From: Blattabacterium cuenoti STAT
Lineage (GTDB): Bacteria > Bacteroidota > Bacteroidia > Flavobacteriales > Blattabacteriaceae
DNA length: 64,000 nt
Direction: 5' to 3'
Assembly: GCF_003573915.1 (NCBI RefSeq)
Contig: NZ_AP014608.1
Span: 422,001-486,000, forward strand
Shown: in pieces, positions 38,478-51,071 of the stretch
How positions within the stretch are numbered: the stretch's first letter is position 1
Layout of the letters: each line of letters begins with the position of its first letter
The notes under the pieces: generated by a model
Told to the model about the DNA's origin: nothing
Seen by the model: only the letters and a program-made list of their open reading frames with translations
Database searches by the model: none
Translations under genes and position numbers: made by a program

Positions 38478-41400
38478 TTATTCCAAAATTTCAGGATGTA
38501 GGTTTTCATATTTTTTTAACCCAGTTCCTGCAGGGATTTTGTGTCCTACGATTACATTTTCTTTTAATCCATGTAAATAATCTATTTTACTACTTATAGC
38601 GGCTTCACTTAAAACTTTTGTTGTTTCTTGAAATGAAGCTGCAGATATAAAAGACTTAGTTTGTAATGCTGCTCTTGTTATTCCTTGTAATATAGGTCTT
38701 GCCGTAGCTGGGATTGCATTTCTAGTTTTTATTAATTTCTTATTTTTATATTTTAAAACAGCGTTTTCATTTCTTAAATCTCTATAATTAATAATATCTC
38801 CATTTTTAATGATTTCAGAATCTCCTGAATTTTCAACTACTTTCATTTGAGATATTTTATCATTTTCTTCTACAAAATCATCTTTATATTCTATATTACC
38901 TTCCAAAAACCTTGTATCTCCTACATCTATAACTTCTACTTTTCTCATCATTTGTAAAACAATAATTTCAAAATGTTTATCATTTATTTTCACGCCTTGT
39001 AAACGATAAACTTCTTGTATTTCTTTTATTAAATATTCTTGTACTGCTCTAGTTCCTCTTATATTTAAAATATCATTAGGAGTAACAGCTCCATCTGATA
39101 AAGGCGTTCCTGCTTTAACATAATCATTTTCTTGAACAAGGATTTGATTGGATAATTTTACTAAATATTTTCTAACTTCTCCTGTTTTGGATTCTACAAT
39201 AATTTCTCTATTTCCTCTTTTTATTTTTCCATGACTAACAATTCCATCCATTTCTGATACAACAGCTGGATTAGATGGATTACGCGCTTCAAATAATTCA
39301 GATAGACGTGGTAACCCCCCTGTAATATCTCCTGATTTAGCTGTTTTTCTTGGAACTTTCACTAGTATTTTTCCTATATCTATTTTTTCTTCATCTTCTA
39401 CCATTAAATGAGCTCCTACCGGTAAATTATATACTTTTAATTCTTCATTTTCTTCATTAAGAATTTTTAATGTTGGAATTAAATTTTTGTTTCTAACTTC
39501 CGTTATTACTTTTTCTTGAAATCCAGTTTGTTCATCTATTTCTACTTGAAAAGTAATACCTTGTTCTAAATGTTGATAAGATATTATACCAGAAAATTCT
39601 GCAACAATTACTGCGTTATAAAGATCCCATTTACAAATTAAATCTCCAGATTTTAATTGATCTCCATGTTTTACATATAAAGAGGCTCCATAAGGAACAT
39701 TATTAACCATTAGTATAGATGATTTTTTTAAATCTAGAAGTTTCATTTCTGTAGTTCTAGAAACTACTATCCCTATTCGATGATAATCTTGTTTTGTTTT
39801 TACTAATTTTAAATCTTCAAATTCTACAATTCCATCATATTTTGCTTTTATTTGTGAAGATTCTGTAATATTTCCTGCTGTACCTCCAACATGAAAAGTT
39901 CGTAAAGTCAATTGAGTACCTGGTTCTCCGATAGATTGTGCTGCAATCACTCCTACGGCCTCTCCTTCTTGAACTATTTTTCCTGTAGATAGATTACGTC
40001 CGTAACATTTAGAACAAATTCCCATTTTTGCTTCACAAGTCAAAGGAGATCTAACTTCTACTATTTCAATTCCGGATTTATCAATGATATCTGCTATTTT
40101 TTCATCAATCATTTCTCCTGAAGAAATTATCAATTGATTGCTTTGATAAATATCATTTAAAGATACACGTCCTAAAATTCTATCGAATAAAGTTTCTACA
40201 ATTTCTTCATTTTTTTTTAATGCAGAAATTTCTAATCCTCGTAAAGTTTTGCAATCTTTCATTTTTATAATGACGTCTTGAGCTGCATCTACTAAACGTC
40301 TTGTAAGATATCCAGCATCTGCCGTTTTTAATGCAGTATCTGCTAAACCTTTTCTAGCTCCATGAGTAGATATAAAATATTCTAAAATAGAAAGACCTTC
40401 TCTAAAATTGGATAAAATCGGATTTTCAATAATTTCCCCTCCAGAAGATCCTGTTTTTTGAGGTTTTGCCATTAAACCACGCATTCCTGAAAGTTGACGT
40501 ATTTGCTCTTTAGATCCTCTTGCTCCAGAATCTAACATCATGTATACAGGATTAAATCCTTTTCTGTCTTCACGCATGTATTTCATTACTTTTTCCGTAA
40601 GCATAGCGTTAGTATTTGTCCATATATCAATTACTTGATTATAACGTTCATTATTCGTAATTAATCCCATGTTATAATTCATTTTTATATTATCTACTTG
40701 TTTAATGGCATTTTGTACCATTTTTTTCTTATTATCAGGAATAATAATATCTCCTAATCCAAAAGATAAACCACCTTTAAACGCATTATAAAAACCTAAT
40801 TCTTTAATATCGTCTAGAAAATTAGCAGCAGTAGGTACATCTGTAAGATATAATATTTTACCTATAATTTCTCTCAAAGATTTTTTCGTAAGAGATTCAT
40901 TGATAAATCCTACCTTTTTAGGTACTACTTGATTAAATAATACTCTACCTACAGTAGTTTCTATAATTCTACTTATAAGTTTTTCTTTTTCACGAAGACA
41001 AACTTTAACTTTAATTAAAGCATGTAAATCCGCTATTTCTTGATTATACGCTATTTCTACTTCTTCTGGAGAATAAAAAATAAGTCCTTCTCCTTTCACT
41101 TTTTTTTTAGAATCTGAAATTAAAGGTTTAGTCATATAATATAATCCTAGCACCATATCTTGAGAAGGAACTGTAATAGGAGAACCGTTAGCTGGATTTA
41201 ATATATTTTGAGAAGCTAACATCAAAAGTTGAGCTTCTAATATAGCTCCATGAGATAAAGGTAAATGAACAGCCATTTGGTCTCCATCAAAATCTGCATT
41301 AAAAGCTGCACAAACTAAAGGATGTAATTGAATAGCTTTTCCTTCTATTAATTTAGGTTGAAAAGCTTGAATTCCTAATCTATGTAATGTAGGTGCCCTA

Positions 41401-42707
41401 TTTAATAATACAGGGTGTCCTTTTAATACGTTTTCTAAAATATCCCATATCATAGGATTTCTTTTATCAATAATTTTTTTTGAAGATTTTACTGTTTTTA
41501 CTATTCCTCTTTCAATTAATTTTCTTATAATAAAAGGTTTATAAAGTTCTGCTGCCATATCTTTAGGTAATCCACATTCGTGTAATTTCAAATGTGGACC
41601 TACTACAATAACAGATCTGGCAGAATAATCAACTCTTTTTCCAAGAAGGTTCTGTCTAAAACGACCTTGTTTCCCTTTTAATGCATCAGATAAAGATTTT
41701 AAAGGACGATTAGCCTCTGATTTTACAGCAGAAACTTTCCTTGAATTATCAAAAAGAGAATCTACTGCTTCTTGCAGCATCCTTTTTTCATTTCTTAAAA
41801 TGACTTCAGGAGCTTTAATTTCTATAAGTCTTTTTAATCTATTATTTCTGATAAGTACACGACGGTATAAATCAGTCATATCAGAGGCAGCATAACGTCC
41901 CCCATCTAAAGGAACTAAAGGACGTAATTCAGGAGGAATTACAGCTAATACATGAATTATCATCCAAGATGGATTTCCAAAATTTTTATTTCCTTCTTTA
42001 AAAGATTCAACAATTTGTAAGCGTTTTAATGCTTCAGCTCTTCTCTGTTTAGAGGTTTCATTATGAACTTGATTTCTTAATTCCATTGATAAATGATTCA
42101 GATCTACTCGATTTAAAAGATCCTCTATGCATTCTGCTCCCATTTTGGCAATAAATTTATTTGGATCAGAATCTTCTAATTGTTGATTTTCTTTTGGAAG
42201 TTTGTTTAAAACTTGTAAATATTCTTCTTCAGTCATAAAATCTCCTTTTTGAAAAGGTGATCCATCTAAACGAATACTTTTTCCTCCTTGAATTACAACA
42301 TATCGTTCATAATAAATAATCATTTCAAGTTTTTTAGAGGGTAATCCTAATAAATATCCTATTTTATTAGGAGAAGACCTAAAACACCAAATATGAACAA
42401 CAGGAACAACAAGACTTATATGTCCCATACGTTCTCTTCTTACTTTTTTTTCAGTGATTTCAACGCCGCATCTATCACAAACAATACCTTTGTAACGAAT
42501 TCTTTTATACTTACCACAAGCGCATTCATAATCTTTTACTGGACCAAAAATTCGTTCACAAAAAAGTCCATCTCTTTCTGGTTTATGAGTTCGATAATTA
42601 ATTGTTTCCGGTTTTAATACTTCTCCGTGAGATTCCTTTAATATGATTTCTGGAGAAGCTAGTCGAATAGTAATTTTATTGAATTTATTTTTTTTTTTTC
42701 TATTCAT
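38478..42707 (-). CDS. rpoC: RNA polymerase beta' subunit
   Basis: 1409 residues, full length. The N-terminal zinc finger [20 protein letters not shown], the catalytic [12 protein letters not shown] with its three Asp that hold Mg, the trigger-loop region [21 protein letters not shown], and a second zinc site with [14 protein letters not shown]. The C-terminal part ends normally with the [20 protein letters not shown] block. It lies 42 bases after rpoB in the same operon. It is convergent with glnS with a 12-base gap and no terminator hairpin visible. Confidence 0.99.
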   Translation of the reverse strand: MNRKKKNKFNKITIRLASPEIILKESHGEVLKPETINYRTHKPERDGLFCERIFGPVKDYECACGKYKRIRYKGIVCDRCGVEITEKKVRRERMGHISLVVPVVHIWCFRSSPNKIGYLLGLPSKKLEMIIYYERYVVIQGGKSIRLDGSPFQKGDFMTEEEYLQVLNKLPKENQQLEDSDPNKFIAKMGAECIEDLLNRVDLNHLSMELRNQVHNETSKQRRAEALKRLQIVESFKEGNKNFGNPSWMIIHVLAVIPPELRPLVPLDGGRYAASDMTDLYRRVLIRNNRLKRLIEIKAPEVILRNEKRMLQEAVDSLFDNSRKVSAVKSEANRPLKSLSDALKGKQGRFRQNLLGKRVDYSARSVIVVGPHLKLHECGLPKDMAAELYKPFIIRKLIERGIVKTVKSSKKIIDKRNPMIWDILENVLKGHPVLLNRAPTLHRLGIQAFQPKLIEGKAIQLHPLVCAAFNADFDGDQMAVHLPLSHGAILEAQLLMLASQNILNPANGSPITVPSQDMVLGLYYMTKPLISDSKKKVKGEGLIFYSPEEVEIAYNQEIADLHALIKVKVCLREKEKLISRIIETTVGRVLFNQVVPKKVGFINESLTKKSLREIIGKILYLTDVPTAANFLDDIKELGFYNAFKGGLSFGLGDIIIPDNKKKMVQNAIKQVDNIKMNYNMGLITNNERYNQVIDIWTNTNAMLTEKVMKYMREDRKGFNPVYMMLDSGARGSKEQIRQLSGMRGLMAKPQKTGSSGGEIIENPILSNFREGLSILEYFISTHGARKGLADTALKTADAGYLTRRLVDAAQDVIIKMKDCKTLRGLEISALKKNEEIVETLFDRILGRVSLNDIYQSNQLIISSGEMIDEKIADIIDKSGIEIVEVRSPLTCEAKMGICSKCYGRNLSTGKIVQEGEAVGVIAAQSIGEPGTQLTLRTFHVGGTAGNITESSQIKAKYDGIVEFEDLKLVKTKQDYHRIGIVVSRTTEMKLLDLKKSSILMVNNVPYGASLYVKHGDQLKSGDLICKWDLYNAVIVAEFSGIISYQHLEQGITFQVEIDEQTGFQEKVITEVRNKNLIPTLKILNEENEELKVYNLPVGAHLMVEDEEKIDIGKILVKVPRKTAKSGDITGGLPRLSELFEARNPSNPAVVSEMDGIVSHGKIKRGNREIIVESKTGEVRKYLVKLSNQILVQENDYVKAGTPLSDGAVTPNDILNIRGTRAVQEYLIKEIQEVYRLQGVKINDKHFEIIVLQMMRKVEVIDVGDTRFLEGNIEYKDDFVEENDKISQMKVVENSGDSEIIKNGDIINYRDLRNENAVLKYKNKKLIKTRNAIPATARPILQGITRAALQTKSFISAASFQETTKVLSEAAISSKIDYLHGLKENVIVGHKIPAGTGLKKYENLHPEILE

Positions 42708-42749
42708 TTTTTGATTTTATCATTAATATAAAATGTAATACAAAAGAAT

Positions 42750-45700
42750 TTATTCTTCCATACGAATATCTAACCCTAATCCTTTTAATTCATAACAAAG
42801 AACATTAAAAGATTCTGGATTATTAGGTTCAGGCATAGGATCTCCTTTTACTATGGATTCATAAGTTTTAGCTCTTCCAGAAACATCATCTGATTTAACA
42901 GTTAAAATTTCGCGTAAAATATTAGATGCTCCAAAAGCTTCCAATGCCCAAACTTCCATTTCTCCAAAACGTTGTCCTCCAAATTGAGCTTTTCCTCCTA
43001 AAGGTTGTTGAGTGATTAAAGAATAAGGACCTATTGAACGGGCATGCATTTTATCATCTACCATATGACCTAATTTTAACATATATATTACTCCTACAGT
43101 AGCAGGTTGATCAAATCTTTCTCCTGTGCCTCCATCAAATAAATAAGTTGTTCCAAAACGTGGGATTTTTGCTTTATCTGTATATTTACAAATTTCTTTT
43201 ATAGTTGCCCCATCAAAGATAGGAGTTGAAAATTTCATATTTAATTTCTGACCTGACCATCCTAATACAGTTTCATATATTTGACCTATATTCATTCTAG
43301 AAGGAACTCCTAAAGGATTTAATACAATATCTACAGGACTTCCATCTTCTAAAAAAGGCATATCTTCTTCTCTTAAAATTCTAGCTACTACTCCTTTATT
43401 TCCATGTCTTCCTGCCATTTTATCTCCTACTTTTAATTTTCTTTTTTTAGCGATATACACCTTAGCCATTTTAATAATTCCTGAAGGTAATTCATCACCA
43501 ACAGTAATAGAGAATTTTTTATGTTTAAATATACTATTTAAGTCATTTACCGCTATTTTATAATTATGCAAAATTTCTGATACCAAATTATTGGTATCAA
43601 TATTATCAGTCCAATTACTAGAATAAATTTCTATATAATTTTGTATACTATTTAGTATTTTTGTATTAAACTTGGTTCCTTTTTTTATAAGTTCTTGTTT
43701 TTTATCACTTAAAATGGAATTATGACATATTTTGTCATCTAAAATAGATTGTAGTTTTTTGATCAATAAATTTCTAATAAACAAAAATTTTTTTTCATAT
43801 TCTTTTTCTAAATGTGTTATTTTAATTTTATCCTGAATTCTAGATATTTTATCTTTTATACTTCTAGTAAATAATTTTGTGTCTATAACAATTCCGAACA
43901 ATGATGGTTCAGCTCTTAAAGAGGCATCTTTAACATTTCCTGCTTTATCTCCAAAAATAGCTCTTAGTAGTTTTTCTTCTGGTGTAGGATCAGATTCTCC
44001 TTTTGGAGTTATTTTTCCAATGAGAATATCTCCAGGTTTTACTTCAGCTCCTACTCTTATAATTCCATTTTCATCTAAATCTTTAGTAGCGTCTTCACTT
44101 ACGTTAGGAATATCATTAGTAAATTCTTCCATTCCTAATTTTGTATCACGAACATCTAAAGAATACTCATCTATATGTATAGAAGTAAACCAATCTTCAT
44201 TTACCACTTTTTCTGAAATTAAAACAGCATCTTCAAAATTATATCCATTACATGGAATAAAGGCAGCTTTCAAATTTTTTCCTAACGCCAATTCTCCATT
44301 TTCTGTAGCATATCCTTCACATAAAATTTGTCCTTGAACAACTCTCATTCCTTTTTTTACAATAGGTTTCAAAGTTATACATGTATTTTGATTTGTTTTT
44401 CTAAATTTTATTAAATCATAAACTTGTATTTTAGAATCAAAACTTACTAAATCTTCTTTATATGTTTTATCATAACGAATAATTATTTTTCTTGCATCAA
44501 CATATTCTACAAATCCATTTTTTTTTGCATTAATCAATATACGAGAATCTATTGCTACTTGTTCCTCTAATCCGGTTCCTACAATAGGAGCATCAGGTTT
44601 TAATAATGGAACTGCTTGACGCATCATATTAGACCCCATTAAAGCTCTATTTGCATCATCATGTTCTAAAAAAGGAATAAGAGAAGCAGATATAGAAGCT
44701 ATTTGATTTGGAGCTACATCTATATAATTTACTTGATTAGGTTTTACTATAGGAAAATCTCCTCCTTCACGTGCTATAATCCTATCGGACAAAAAAAAAC
44801 CATGTTGATCAATGGCATTAGCTTGTGCTATAATTCTTCCTTCTTCTTCTTCTGCACTTAAATATTTTACTTCAGATTTTAAATTTACTTTTTTATTAAA
44901 AACAATTCGATAAGGTGTTTCAACAAATCCCATATGATTTATCTTTGCAAATACAGAAAGAGAAGAGATCAATCCTATATTAGGTCCTTCTGGAGTTTCT
45001 ATAGGACATAATCTTCCATAATGAGAATAATTTACATCTCTAACTTCAAAACCGGCTCTTTCTCTAGATAGACCACCTGGTCCTAATGCAGAAAGTCTTC
45101 TTTTATGAGTTATCTCAGATAAAGGATTTGTTTGATCCATAAATTGAGATAATTGATTTGTTCCAAAAAAAGTATTTATAACGGATGATAAAGTTTTAGC
45201 ATTAATAAGATCTACAGGCATAAAAACTTCATTATCACGAACATTCATTCTTTCTCTTATAGTTCTAGCCATTCTAGCTAAACCAATACTAAATTGGGTA
45301 TAAAGTTGTTCTCCTACTGTTCTTACTCGTCTATTGGATAAATGATCAATGTCATCTACTTCTCTTTTAGAATTAAACAAGGCATTTAAATGTTCTACTA
45401 TTGCAATAATATCTTTTTTAGTTAAAACTAAATAATTAGGATCTATATTTAATCCAAGACGTTTATTTAAACGATATCTTCCAACAGGACCTAAACTATA
45501 TCTAGTATCAGAAAAAAAAAGTTTATCTATAATTCCTCTTGCGGTTTCCTCATCTGGAGGTTCAGTATTTCTAAGTTGTCTATAAATATATTCTACTGCT
45601 TCTTTTTCAGAATTAGTTGGATCTTTATGTAGGGTATTATAAATAATAGAATAATCTTTTTTTCTTTCTCCTTCTTTATGCAATAAAATAGTCTTTATTT

Positions 45701-46559
45701 CATGATGAATCATAAGATCAAGATGTTCTTCTTTCAAAAGAATATTTCTATCTATAAGAATCTCATTTTTTTCTACAGATAAAACTTCTCCTGTATCTTC
45801 ATCAACAAAATCTTCATGCCAGATTTTCAAAACTCTAGCTGCTAAAGTTCTATTCAATATGTTTTTTTCGTTTCCTTTTATTTCTATTTCTTCAGCTAAA
45901 TCAAATATTTCCAATATTTCTTTGTCTCTTTCATACCCTATTGCACGCAATAAAGTTGTCATAGGTAATTTTTTCTTTCTATCAATATATGCATACATGA
46001 TATTATTGATATCTGTAGCAAATTCTATCCATGATCCTTTAAATGGAATTATTCTAGCGGAATAAAGTTTAGTTCCATTAGCATGATGGGATTGACCAAA
46101 AAAAACACCAGGAGAACGATGTAATTGAGATACAATAACTCTTTCTGATCCATTAAAAATAAAAGAACCAGATGGAGTCATATAAGGATATGTTCCTAAA
46201 TAAACATCTTGATATACAGTTTCAAAATCTTCATGATCTGGATCAGTACAATATAATTTTAATTTAGCTTTTAAAGGAACACTATAAGTAAGTCCTCTTT
46301 CTATGCATTCTTCTATTGAATATCTAGGAGAATCTATAGAATAACCTTTAAATTCTAAAACAAAAGAATTTCTAGCATCAGAAATAGGAAAATTTTCTGT
46401 AAAAGCTTTGAACAACCCTTCGTTTTTTCTATTTTCCGGTTTTGCATCTAATTGAAAAAATTCTTTAAATGATTTAATTTGAATATCCAAAAAATCAGGA
46501 TATTTCACTTGTTTTGCTACTGAGGCAAAAGTGATTCTTTTTTTTTCTGTATTCACCAA
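42750..46559 (-). CDS. rpoB: RNA polymerase beta subunit
   Basis: 1269 residues. Conserved segments include the rifampicin-pocket region [66 protein letters not shown], split here only for reference to the SQFMD and [12 protein letters not shown] motifs, [13 protein letters not shown], and the C-terminal clamp segment [15 protein letters not shown]. Gene starts with TTG (46559) or the GTG next to it; no ATG fits. 28 bases separate it from rplL. Confidence 0.99.
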   Translation of the reverse strand: MVNTEKKRITFASVAKQVKYPDFLDIQIKSFKEFFQLDAKPENRKNEGLFKAFTENFPISDARNSFVLEFKGYSIDSPRYSIEECIERGLTYSVPLKAKLKLYCTDPDHEDFETVYQDVYLGTYPYMTPSGSFIFNGSERVIVSQLHRSPGVFFGQSHHANGTKLYSARIIPFKGSWIEFATDINNIMYAYIDRKKKLPMTTLLRAIGYERDKEILEIFDLAEEIEIKGNEKNILNRTLAARVLKIWHEDFVDEDTGEVLSVEKNEILIDRNILLKEEHLDLMIHHEIKTILLHKEGERKKDYSIIYNTLHKDPTNSEKEAVEYIYRQLRNTEPPDEETARGIIDKLFFSDTRYSLGPVGRYRLNKRLGLNIDPNYLVLTKKDIIAIVEHLNALFNSKREVDDIDHLSNRRVRTVGEQLYTQFSIGLARMARTIRERMNVRDNEVFMPVDLINAKTLSSVINTFFGTNQLSQFMDQTNPLSEITHKRRLSALGPGGLSRERAGFEVRDVNYSHYGRLCPIETPEGPNIGLISSLSVFAKINHMGFVETPYRIVFNKKVNLKSEVKYLSAEEEEGRIIAQANAIDQHGFFLSDRIIAREGGDFPIVKPNQVNYIDVAPNQIASISASLIPFLEHDDANRALMGSNMMRQAVPLLKPDAPIVGTGLEEQVAIDSRILINAKKNGFVEYVDARKIIIRYDKTYKEDLVSFDSKIQVYDLIKFRKTNQNTCITLKPIVKKGMRVVQGQILCEGYATENGELALGKNLKAAFIPCNGYNFEDAVLISEKVVNEDWFTSIHIDEYSLDVRDTKLGMEEFTNDIPNVSEDATKDLDENGIIRVGAEVKPGDILIGKITPKGESDPTPEEKLLRAIFGDKAGNVKDASLRAEPSLFGIVIDTKLFTRSIKDKISRIQDKIKITHLEKEYEKKFLFIRNLLIKKLQSILDDKICHNSILSDKKQELIKKGTKFNTKILNSIQNYIEIYSSNWTDNIDTNNLVSEILHNYKIAVNDLNSIFKHKKFSITVGDELPSGIIKMAKVYIAKKRKLKVGDKMAGRHGNKGVVARILREEDMPFLEDGSPVDIVLNPLGVPSRMNIGQIYETVLGWSGQKLNMKFSTPIFDGATIKEICKYTDKAKIPRFGTTYLFDGGTGERFDQPATVGVIYMLKLGHMVDDKMHARSIGPYSLITQQPLGGKAQFGGQRFGEMEVWALEAFGASNILREILTVKSDDVSGRAKTYESIVKGDPMPEPNNPESFNVLCYELKGLGLDIRMEE

Positions 46560-46587
46560 TTTTGGACAATTTAAAAAATTAAAAATT

Positions 46588-46959
46588 TTATTTTAATTCT
46601 ACTTCAGCTCCTATTTCTTCAAATTTGTTTTTCAAATCTTCCGCTTCTTTTTTATTTATAGATTCTTTAAGAATACTAGGGATACTATCTACTAAATCTT
46701 TAGATTCTTTAAGACCTTTTCCAGTAATTTCTTTAACCAATTTTACGACAGATAACTTAGAATTTCCGGATGATTTCAAAATTATGTTAAAAATACTTTT
46801 CTCCTTCTTTTCAGATACTTTTTCTTTTTGAGATGAAATATTTTCCACTTTTATTGAAGTAGATGGTTCTATTCCGTATTTTTTTTTTAAAAGAGTAGCC
46901 AATTCATTAACTTGTTTTACGGTTAAATTAACTAATTGTTCTGCTAGATTTTCTATCAT
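46588..46959 (-). CDS. rplL: 50S ribosomal protein L7/L12
   Basis: 123 residues. N-terminal dimerisation helices ([24 protein letters not shown]), a hinge (about 40-55), and the C-terminal factor-binding domain with [28 protein letters not shown]. Stalk protein that recruits EF-Tu and EF-G to the ribosome. Unusually for a single operon, it is separated from rplJ by a 163-bp gap full of short repeats. Confidence 0.97.
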   Translation of the reverse strand: MIENLAEQLVNLTVKQVNELATLLKKKYGIEPSTSIKVENISSQKEKVSEKKEKSIFNIILKSSGNSKLSVVKLVKEITGKGLKESKDLVDSIPSILKESINKKEAEDLKNKFEEIGAEVELK

Positions 46960-46988
46960 TTTTTTTATTTATTTTTTTTATAATATAA

Positions 46989-47065
46989 TTAAGTATATAT
47001 ATTATAAATGTTATAATATCATCGTATTACTTAAGTATAAGTTAAGTATATATATATTAAGTATA
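46989..47065. repeat. Four copies of TTAAGTATA in the rplJ-rplL spacer
   Basis: TTAAGTATA occurs at 46989-46997, 47031-47039, 47042-47050 and 47057-47065, interleaved with TATATA stretches. The whole 47123-46960 gap between rplJ and rplL has no ORF of its own and no hairpin with a T tract that I can see. The repeats may bear on L12 expression or be slippage debris. Confidence 0.6.
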
Positions 47066-47122
47066 TTTAGTGCATTCTTATTTTTATTCTTGAAAATAGG
47101 AGATTGAACTTTTATTTTATCT

Positions 47123-47662
47123 TTATTTCTTAGATAGGAATTCTAAAATCTCACATATCTTATATTTTGTTAAATTTAAAAAAGACAAAATAATCTCCTT
47201 TATTGAGAATTGAAGTATATTGAGAATTTCAATCATGATATCTTCTTTAGATTTAAGATAGAGTAAAATATTTAAATCTTTGTTCCCTCCATCAAAATAA
47301 AAAGATTCTTGAGCATAAGCTCCTTTTAAATAAGGTTTATCGATTTTTTCTTGAACATGAAAATTTTTTATAATTTTTGAAGTTATATTTGTAACATTCA
47401 AATTAGAAAATAATATAGTTGTATTTCCATTTAAAATAGGAAAAAAAGAATTCCATTCTTTATTCTTTATTTTATTTATAGCTTTTTTTAATAAAGTATT
47501 TTTTACTACTTTCATTTTAATGCTATGTTTATGAAAATTTTTTCTAAGAAAAGATATTTGATTAGAATTTAAGTTGGATATATCAATTAAATATATGGTG
47601 ATATTATCACATAATATAGAAACTAATTCCAACAATTCTTTTTTTTTATTTTCTTTATTCAT
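47123..47662 (-). CDS. rplJ: 50S ribosomal protein L10
   Basis: 179 residues. Base of the stalk, anchoring L12 dimers. Conserved KMKVVKNTLLKKAI (about 48-61) and the RNA-binding N-terminal domain; the C-terminal helix that carries L12 dimers is present (ILSFLNLTKYKICEILEFLSKK). Four bases after rplA. Sequence is more diverged and AT-rich than L1 or L11 here, as is common for L10. Confidence 0.93.
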   Translation of the reverse strand: MNKENKKKELLELVSILCDNITIYLIDISNLNSNQISFLRKNFHKHSIKMKVVKNTLLKKAINKIKNKEWNSFFPILNGNTTILFSNLNVTNITSKIIKNFHVQEKIDKPYLKGAYAQESFYFDGGNKDLNILLYLKSKEDIMIEILNILQFSIKEIILSFLNLTKYKICEILEFLSKK

Positions 47663-47665
47663 TTA

Positions 47666-48364
47666 TCATTTATTTGCAAAACTTTTTAAATCTAATGGAA
47701 TACCATAGCTCATGGTACTGGATAAATAAATACTTTTGATATAAAATCCTTTAGATGAAGAAGGTTTATTTCGGATAATTATTTTCATGAATTCTAAGAT
47801 ATTTTCTAATAAATATTGATTTGAAAATGAAACCCTTCCTATTGAAGCATGAACTATTCCATAACGATCTGCCTTAAAAGTAATTTTTCCAGTTTTAATT
47901 TCTTTTATAGACTGTTCTGGATTTATAGAAATAGTCTCCATTTTGGGGTTTGGCATTAACCCCTTAGGTCCTAATATTTTTCCTACATTTCCCAATGTAC
48001 TCATAACAGAAGGAGTAGCGATAATAATATCAACGTCAGTCCAACCAGATTCAATCTTTTCAATATAATTTAATCCAACATAATCAGCTCCTGCTTTTTT
48101 GGATTCTAACTCTTTATCTTTAGGAACTAAAGCTAAAATACGAATATCTTTACCCGTACCATGAGGTAGAAAAACCGTACCTCTTATCATTTGATCAGGA
48201 AAACGACTATCTATTCCAAGATGAACGGCTATATCAATAGATGCATCAAATTTTACAAAATTAATTTCTTTTAAAAGAAGTATTGCTTTTTCTAAAGAAT
48301 ACTTTTCTTTAGTAGAAATTTTATAAAAAATTTTCTTTTTATTCTTAGTTAATTTTTTTGACAT
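47666..48364 (-). CDS. rplA: 50S ribosomal protein L1
   Basis: 232 residues. The L1 stalk protein that helps release the E-site tRNA and can repress its own operon. Blocks include FDASIDIAVHLGIDSRFPDQMIRGTVFLPHGTGK, LGPKGLMPNPKMETI and GKITFKADRYGIVHASIGRVSF. Lies between rplK and rplJ in the usual order. Confidence 0.97.
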   Translation of the reverse strand: MSKKLTKNKKKIFYKISTKEKYSLEKAILLLKEINFVKFDASIDIAVHLGIDSRFPDQMIRGTVFLPHGTGKDIRILALVPKDKELESKKAGADYVGLNYIEKIESGWTDVDIIIATPSVMSTLGNVGKILGPKGLMPNPKMETISINPEQSIKEIKTGKITFKADRYGIVHASIGRVSFSNQYLLENILEFMKIIIRNKPSSSKGFYIKSIYLSSTMSYGIPLDLKSFANK

Positions 48365-48385
48365 ACTTTAAAATAAATGAAATTT

Positions 48386-48823
48386 TTATCTAATAATTTC
48401 TATTCCCATAGATCTAGCAGTTCCGGAAACCATAGATATAGCAGATTCGATGGAAAAACAATTCAAATCTTCCATTTTATTTTTTGCAATGGTTTTAATC
48501 TCATTAAGAGCTATTTTTCCTATTTTAAAACGATTAGATTCTTTAGATCCTTTTTCTTTTTTTACTACGTTTAACAAATGAATAGAAACTGGAGCTTTCT
48601 TAATTAAAAAAGAAAATGACTTATCTTCATATACAATTATTACAACAGGACATATTTCTCCGATTTTATTTTGAGTAAGAGAATTATATTGTTTACAAAA
48701 TTCCATAATGTTAACTCCAGAACTTCCCAATATAGGACCAATAGGAGGAGCAGGACTGGCTTTTCCTCCATATATTTTCTGTATTTTAATTTTTTTTATC
48801 ACTTTTTTTTTGATTTCAAACAT
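48386..48823 (-). CDS. rplK: 50S ribosomal protein L11
   Basis: 145 residues. Binds the GTPase-associated centre of 23S rRNA. The proline-rich N-terminus GGKASPAPPIGPILGSSGVNIMEFCKQYN is diagnostic and the C-terminal rRNA-binding domain ends MVSGTARSMGIEII. Starts 3 bases after the nusG stop. Confidence 0.97.
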   Translation of the reverse strand: MFEIKKKVIKKIKIQKIYGGKASPAPPIGPILGSSGVNIMEFCKQYNSLTQNKIGEICPVVIIVYEDKSFSFLIKKAPVSIHLLNVVKKEKGSKESNRFKIGKIALNEIKTIAKNKMEDLNCFSIESAISMVSGTARSMGIEIIR

Positions 48824-48826
48824 GAT

Positions 48827-49384
48827 TTAAATTTTTTCTATCTGTGTAAAATTCAATTCTAATGGGGTTTTTCTTCCAAAAATTAAAACTGCCAATTCTA
48901 ATTTTCTTTTTTCTTCATTTATTTTTTCAATTGTCCCATTAAATCCTGTAAAAGGTCCATCTGTGACTTTAATTGTTTCTCCTATTATAAAAGGAATACT
49001 GATATTTTTATAATAACTTTCAGAAAGTTGATCTATTTTTCCTAACATCTTATTTACTTCTTCTTTTCTCATTGGAATAGGAACAGCAGAGGGGCCTTTT
49101 CCTTCACTTAAAAAAGTAATAACACCTGGAACATTTTTTATTGCATGAACTGCTTCTCCCTCTAAATTTGCTTCTATCATAACATATCCAGGATAATGAA
49201 CTTTATCTCTATGAAATTTTTTTCCTCTTCTCATTTGTATAACTTTCTCAATAGGAACCAATACTTTTCCTATATATTCTTGAAATCCATTATCTCTAAC
49301 TTCATTTTCAATATATGATTTAACCTTATTCTCTTGTCCACTCATGGTTTTGATTACATACCATTTCCTTTCCAAATCACTCAT
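48827..49384 (-). CDS. nusG: Transcription elongation/termination factor NusG
   Basis: 185 residues. NGN domain with KWYVIKTMSGQENKVKSYIE and the segment FHRDKVHYPGYVMIEA, then the C-terminal KOW domain IGETIKVTDGPFTGFNGTIEKI. It bridges RNA polymerase with Rho or the ribosome. 12 bases downstream of secE. Confidence 0.97.
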   Translation of the reverse strand: MSDLERKWYVIKTMSGQENKVKSYIENEVRDNGFQEYIGKVLVPIEKVIQMRRGKKFHRDKVHYPGYVMIEANLEGEAVHAIKNVPGVITFLSEGKGPSAVPIPMRKEEVNKMLGKIDQLSESYYKNISIPFIIGETIKVTDGPFTGFNGTIEKINEEKRKLELAVLIFGRKTPLELNFTQIEKI

Positions 49385-49396
49385 TAATATATAATT

Positions 49397-49582
49397 TTAT
49401 AAAGAAAAAAATTTTTTAATTAAAAAAATAAAAAAAATATCTATTCCATATAAAAATATGGATAGAAATATGGAAAAAAAAAATACAATCATCGTTTGAT
49501 ATTGTAAATCATTCCATTTAGGCCATGTTATACAATAAAAAAATTCATGATAAATTTCTACTAAAATATTCTTTTTATGCAT
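49397..49582 (-). CDS. secE: Preprotein translocase subunit SecE
   Basis: 61 residues with a single C-terminal transmembrane helix preceded by the amphipathic segment and the conserved ITWPKWNDLQYQT motif (W-P-x-W/R-x-[ED]). Minimal SecE type. The position between tRNA-Trp and nusG is canonical. Confidence 0.92.
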   Translation of the reverse strand: MHKKNILVEIYHEFFYCITWPKWNDLQYQTMIVFFFSIFLSIFLYGIDIFFIFLIKKFFSL

Positions 49583-49639
49583 ATACGCATATATTTAATC
49601 AATATATTTTTTTTATTAAACTAATAAATATATATAATA

Positions 49640-49712
49640 CACGGACGGTAAGAATCGAACTTACGACCTTCGGTTTTGGAGACCGATGCTCTCCCAACTG
49701 AGCTACATCCGT
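49640..49712 (-). tRNA. tRNA-Trp (anticodon CCA)
   Basis: 73 nt. Acceptor ACGGATG/CGTCCGT with discriminator G, anticodon stem TCGGT/ACCGA, loop CTCCAAA giving anticodon CCA, T arm GTAAG-TTCGAAT-CTTAC. It sits between tuf and secE. Confidence 0.95.
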
Positions 49713-49730
49713 TTTCAATTTCTTATTCAA

Positions 49731-50918
49731 TTAATCCATTATATGGATTACTTGCCCTGCTCCTACTGTTTTTCCTCCTTCACGAATAGCAAATCTCAAA
49801 TTTTCACTTAATGCTATAGGTTGATGCAATTCAACCTCCATAGACACATTATCTCCAGGCATAACCATTTCTGTTCCATCCGGAAGATGAATTTCCCCTG
49901 TAACATCTGTTGTTCTTAAATAAAACTGAGGACGATATTTGTTATGAAATGGAGTATGTCTTCCTCCTTCTTCTTTTGTGAGAATATACACTTCTGCCTT
50001 AAATTTTTTATGAGGTTGTATAGACCCTGGCTTTCCAATAACCATTCCTCTTTTGATATCCTTTTTTTCTATTCCACGTAATAACAACCCAACATTATCT
50101 CCCGCTTGACCTTTATCTAAAATCTTTCTAAACATCTCTACTCCTGTAACGGTAGATGATAATCTATTTAATCCCATTCCAATAAGATCTACTAAATCTC
50201 CTGTATTAATAATTCCACTTTCAATACGACCTGTAGCTACGGTTCCTCTTCCTGTTATAGTAAAAACATCTTCTACAGGCATTAAAAATGGTTTTTTTAT
50301 ATCACGAATTGGTTCAGGAATATAGTCATCTAACACTTTCATCAAGTCTTTTACTCTTTCTATCCATTTTTTTTCTCCATTTAAAGCTCCTAAAGCTGAT
50401 CCCTGTATAATAGGTATGTTTTCTCCGTCATATTCATATTTAGAAAGTAAATCTCTAATTTCCATTTCTACTAATTCTAACAATTCTGTATCATCTACTT
50501 GATCTACTTTATTCATGAACACTACAATTTTTGGAACTCCTACTTGACGAGATAATAATATATGTTCTCTAGTTTGAGGCATAGGTCCATCTGTTGCAGC
50601 TACAACTAAAATAGCTCCATCCATTTGAGCAGCCCCTGTAATCATATTTTTTACATAATCTGCATGTCCAGGACAATCAACATGAGCGTAATGTCTTTTC
50701 TCTGTTTCATACTCTACATGAGATGTATTAATAGTAATTCCTCTTTCTTTTTCTTCAGGAGCATTATCTATCGCATCAAAACTTTTTTCTTCTGCTAATC
50801 CAACTTCTGATAAAACTTTTGTAATTGCAGCAGTTAAAGTTGTTTTACCATGGTCTACATGACCTGTGGTACCTATATTTACATGTGGTTTGTCTCGTTT
50901 AAATTTTTCTTTTGCCAT
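49731..50918 (-). CDS. tuf: Translation elongation factor Tu
   Basis: 395 residues. Carries aminoacyl-tRNA to the ribosome. G1 GHVDHGKT (19-26), the effector segment with [15 protein letters not shown]3 DCPGH, G4 NKVD, then two beta-barrel domains with [12 protein letters not shown] and the C-terminal [16 protein letters not shown]. Codon usage is less AT-biased than in nearby genes. Only one tuf is in the window; it stands in the tRNA block as in E. coli tufB. Confidence 0.99.
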   Translation of the reverse strand: MAKEKFKRDKPHVNIGTTGHVDHGKTTLTAAITKVLSEVGLAEEKSFDAIDNAPEEKERGITINTSHVEYETEKRHYAHVDCPGHADYVKNMITGAAQMDGAILVVAATDGPMPQTREHILLSRQVGVPKIVVFMNKVDQVDDTELLELVEMEIRDLLSKYEYDGENIPIIQGSALGALNGEKKWIERVKDLMKVLDDYIPEPIRDIKKPFLMPVEDVFTITGRGTVATGRIESGIINTGDLVDLIGMGLNRLSSTVTGVEMFRKILDKGQAGDNVGLLLRGIEKKDIKRGMVIGKPGSIQPHKKFKAEVYILTKEEGGRHTPFHNKYRPQFYLRTTDVTGEIHLPDGTEMVMPGDNVSMEVELHQPIALSENLRFAIREGGKTVGAGQVIHIMD

Positions 50919-50952
50919 GATAAAATTATTAAAAAATATTGATTCAAAAAAA

Positions 50953-51024
50953 AGCCAACGGCGGGAATTGAACCCGTTTCCTCTTCCTTACCAAGGAAGT
51001 GCTCTACCAATGAGCTACATTGGC
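50953..51024 (-). tRNA. tRNA-Thr (anticodon GGU)
   Basis: 72 nt. Acceptor GCCAATG/CGTTGGC, anticodon stem CTTCC/GGAAG, loop TTGGTAA giving GGT, T arm ACGGG-TTCAATT-CCCGC. Directly upstream of tuf in the operon. Confidence 0.94.
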
Positions 51025-51071
51025 TATATCTATATTACTCTCATCTTTTTTCTTACTTACTTTATTATAAA

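Noticed and set aside
43879..44337. 152-codon frame on the plus strand inside rpoB
   Set aside because: Shadow of rpoB; no start context or family resemblance, and the opposite strand is a conserved essential gene.
46588..46959. Idea that the long rplJ-rplL gap hides a small gene
   Set aside because: All six frames of 46960-47122 are broken by stops and contain only A/T repeats.
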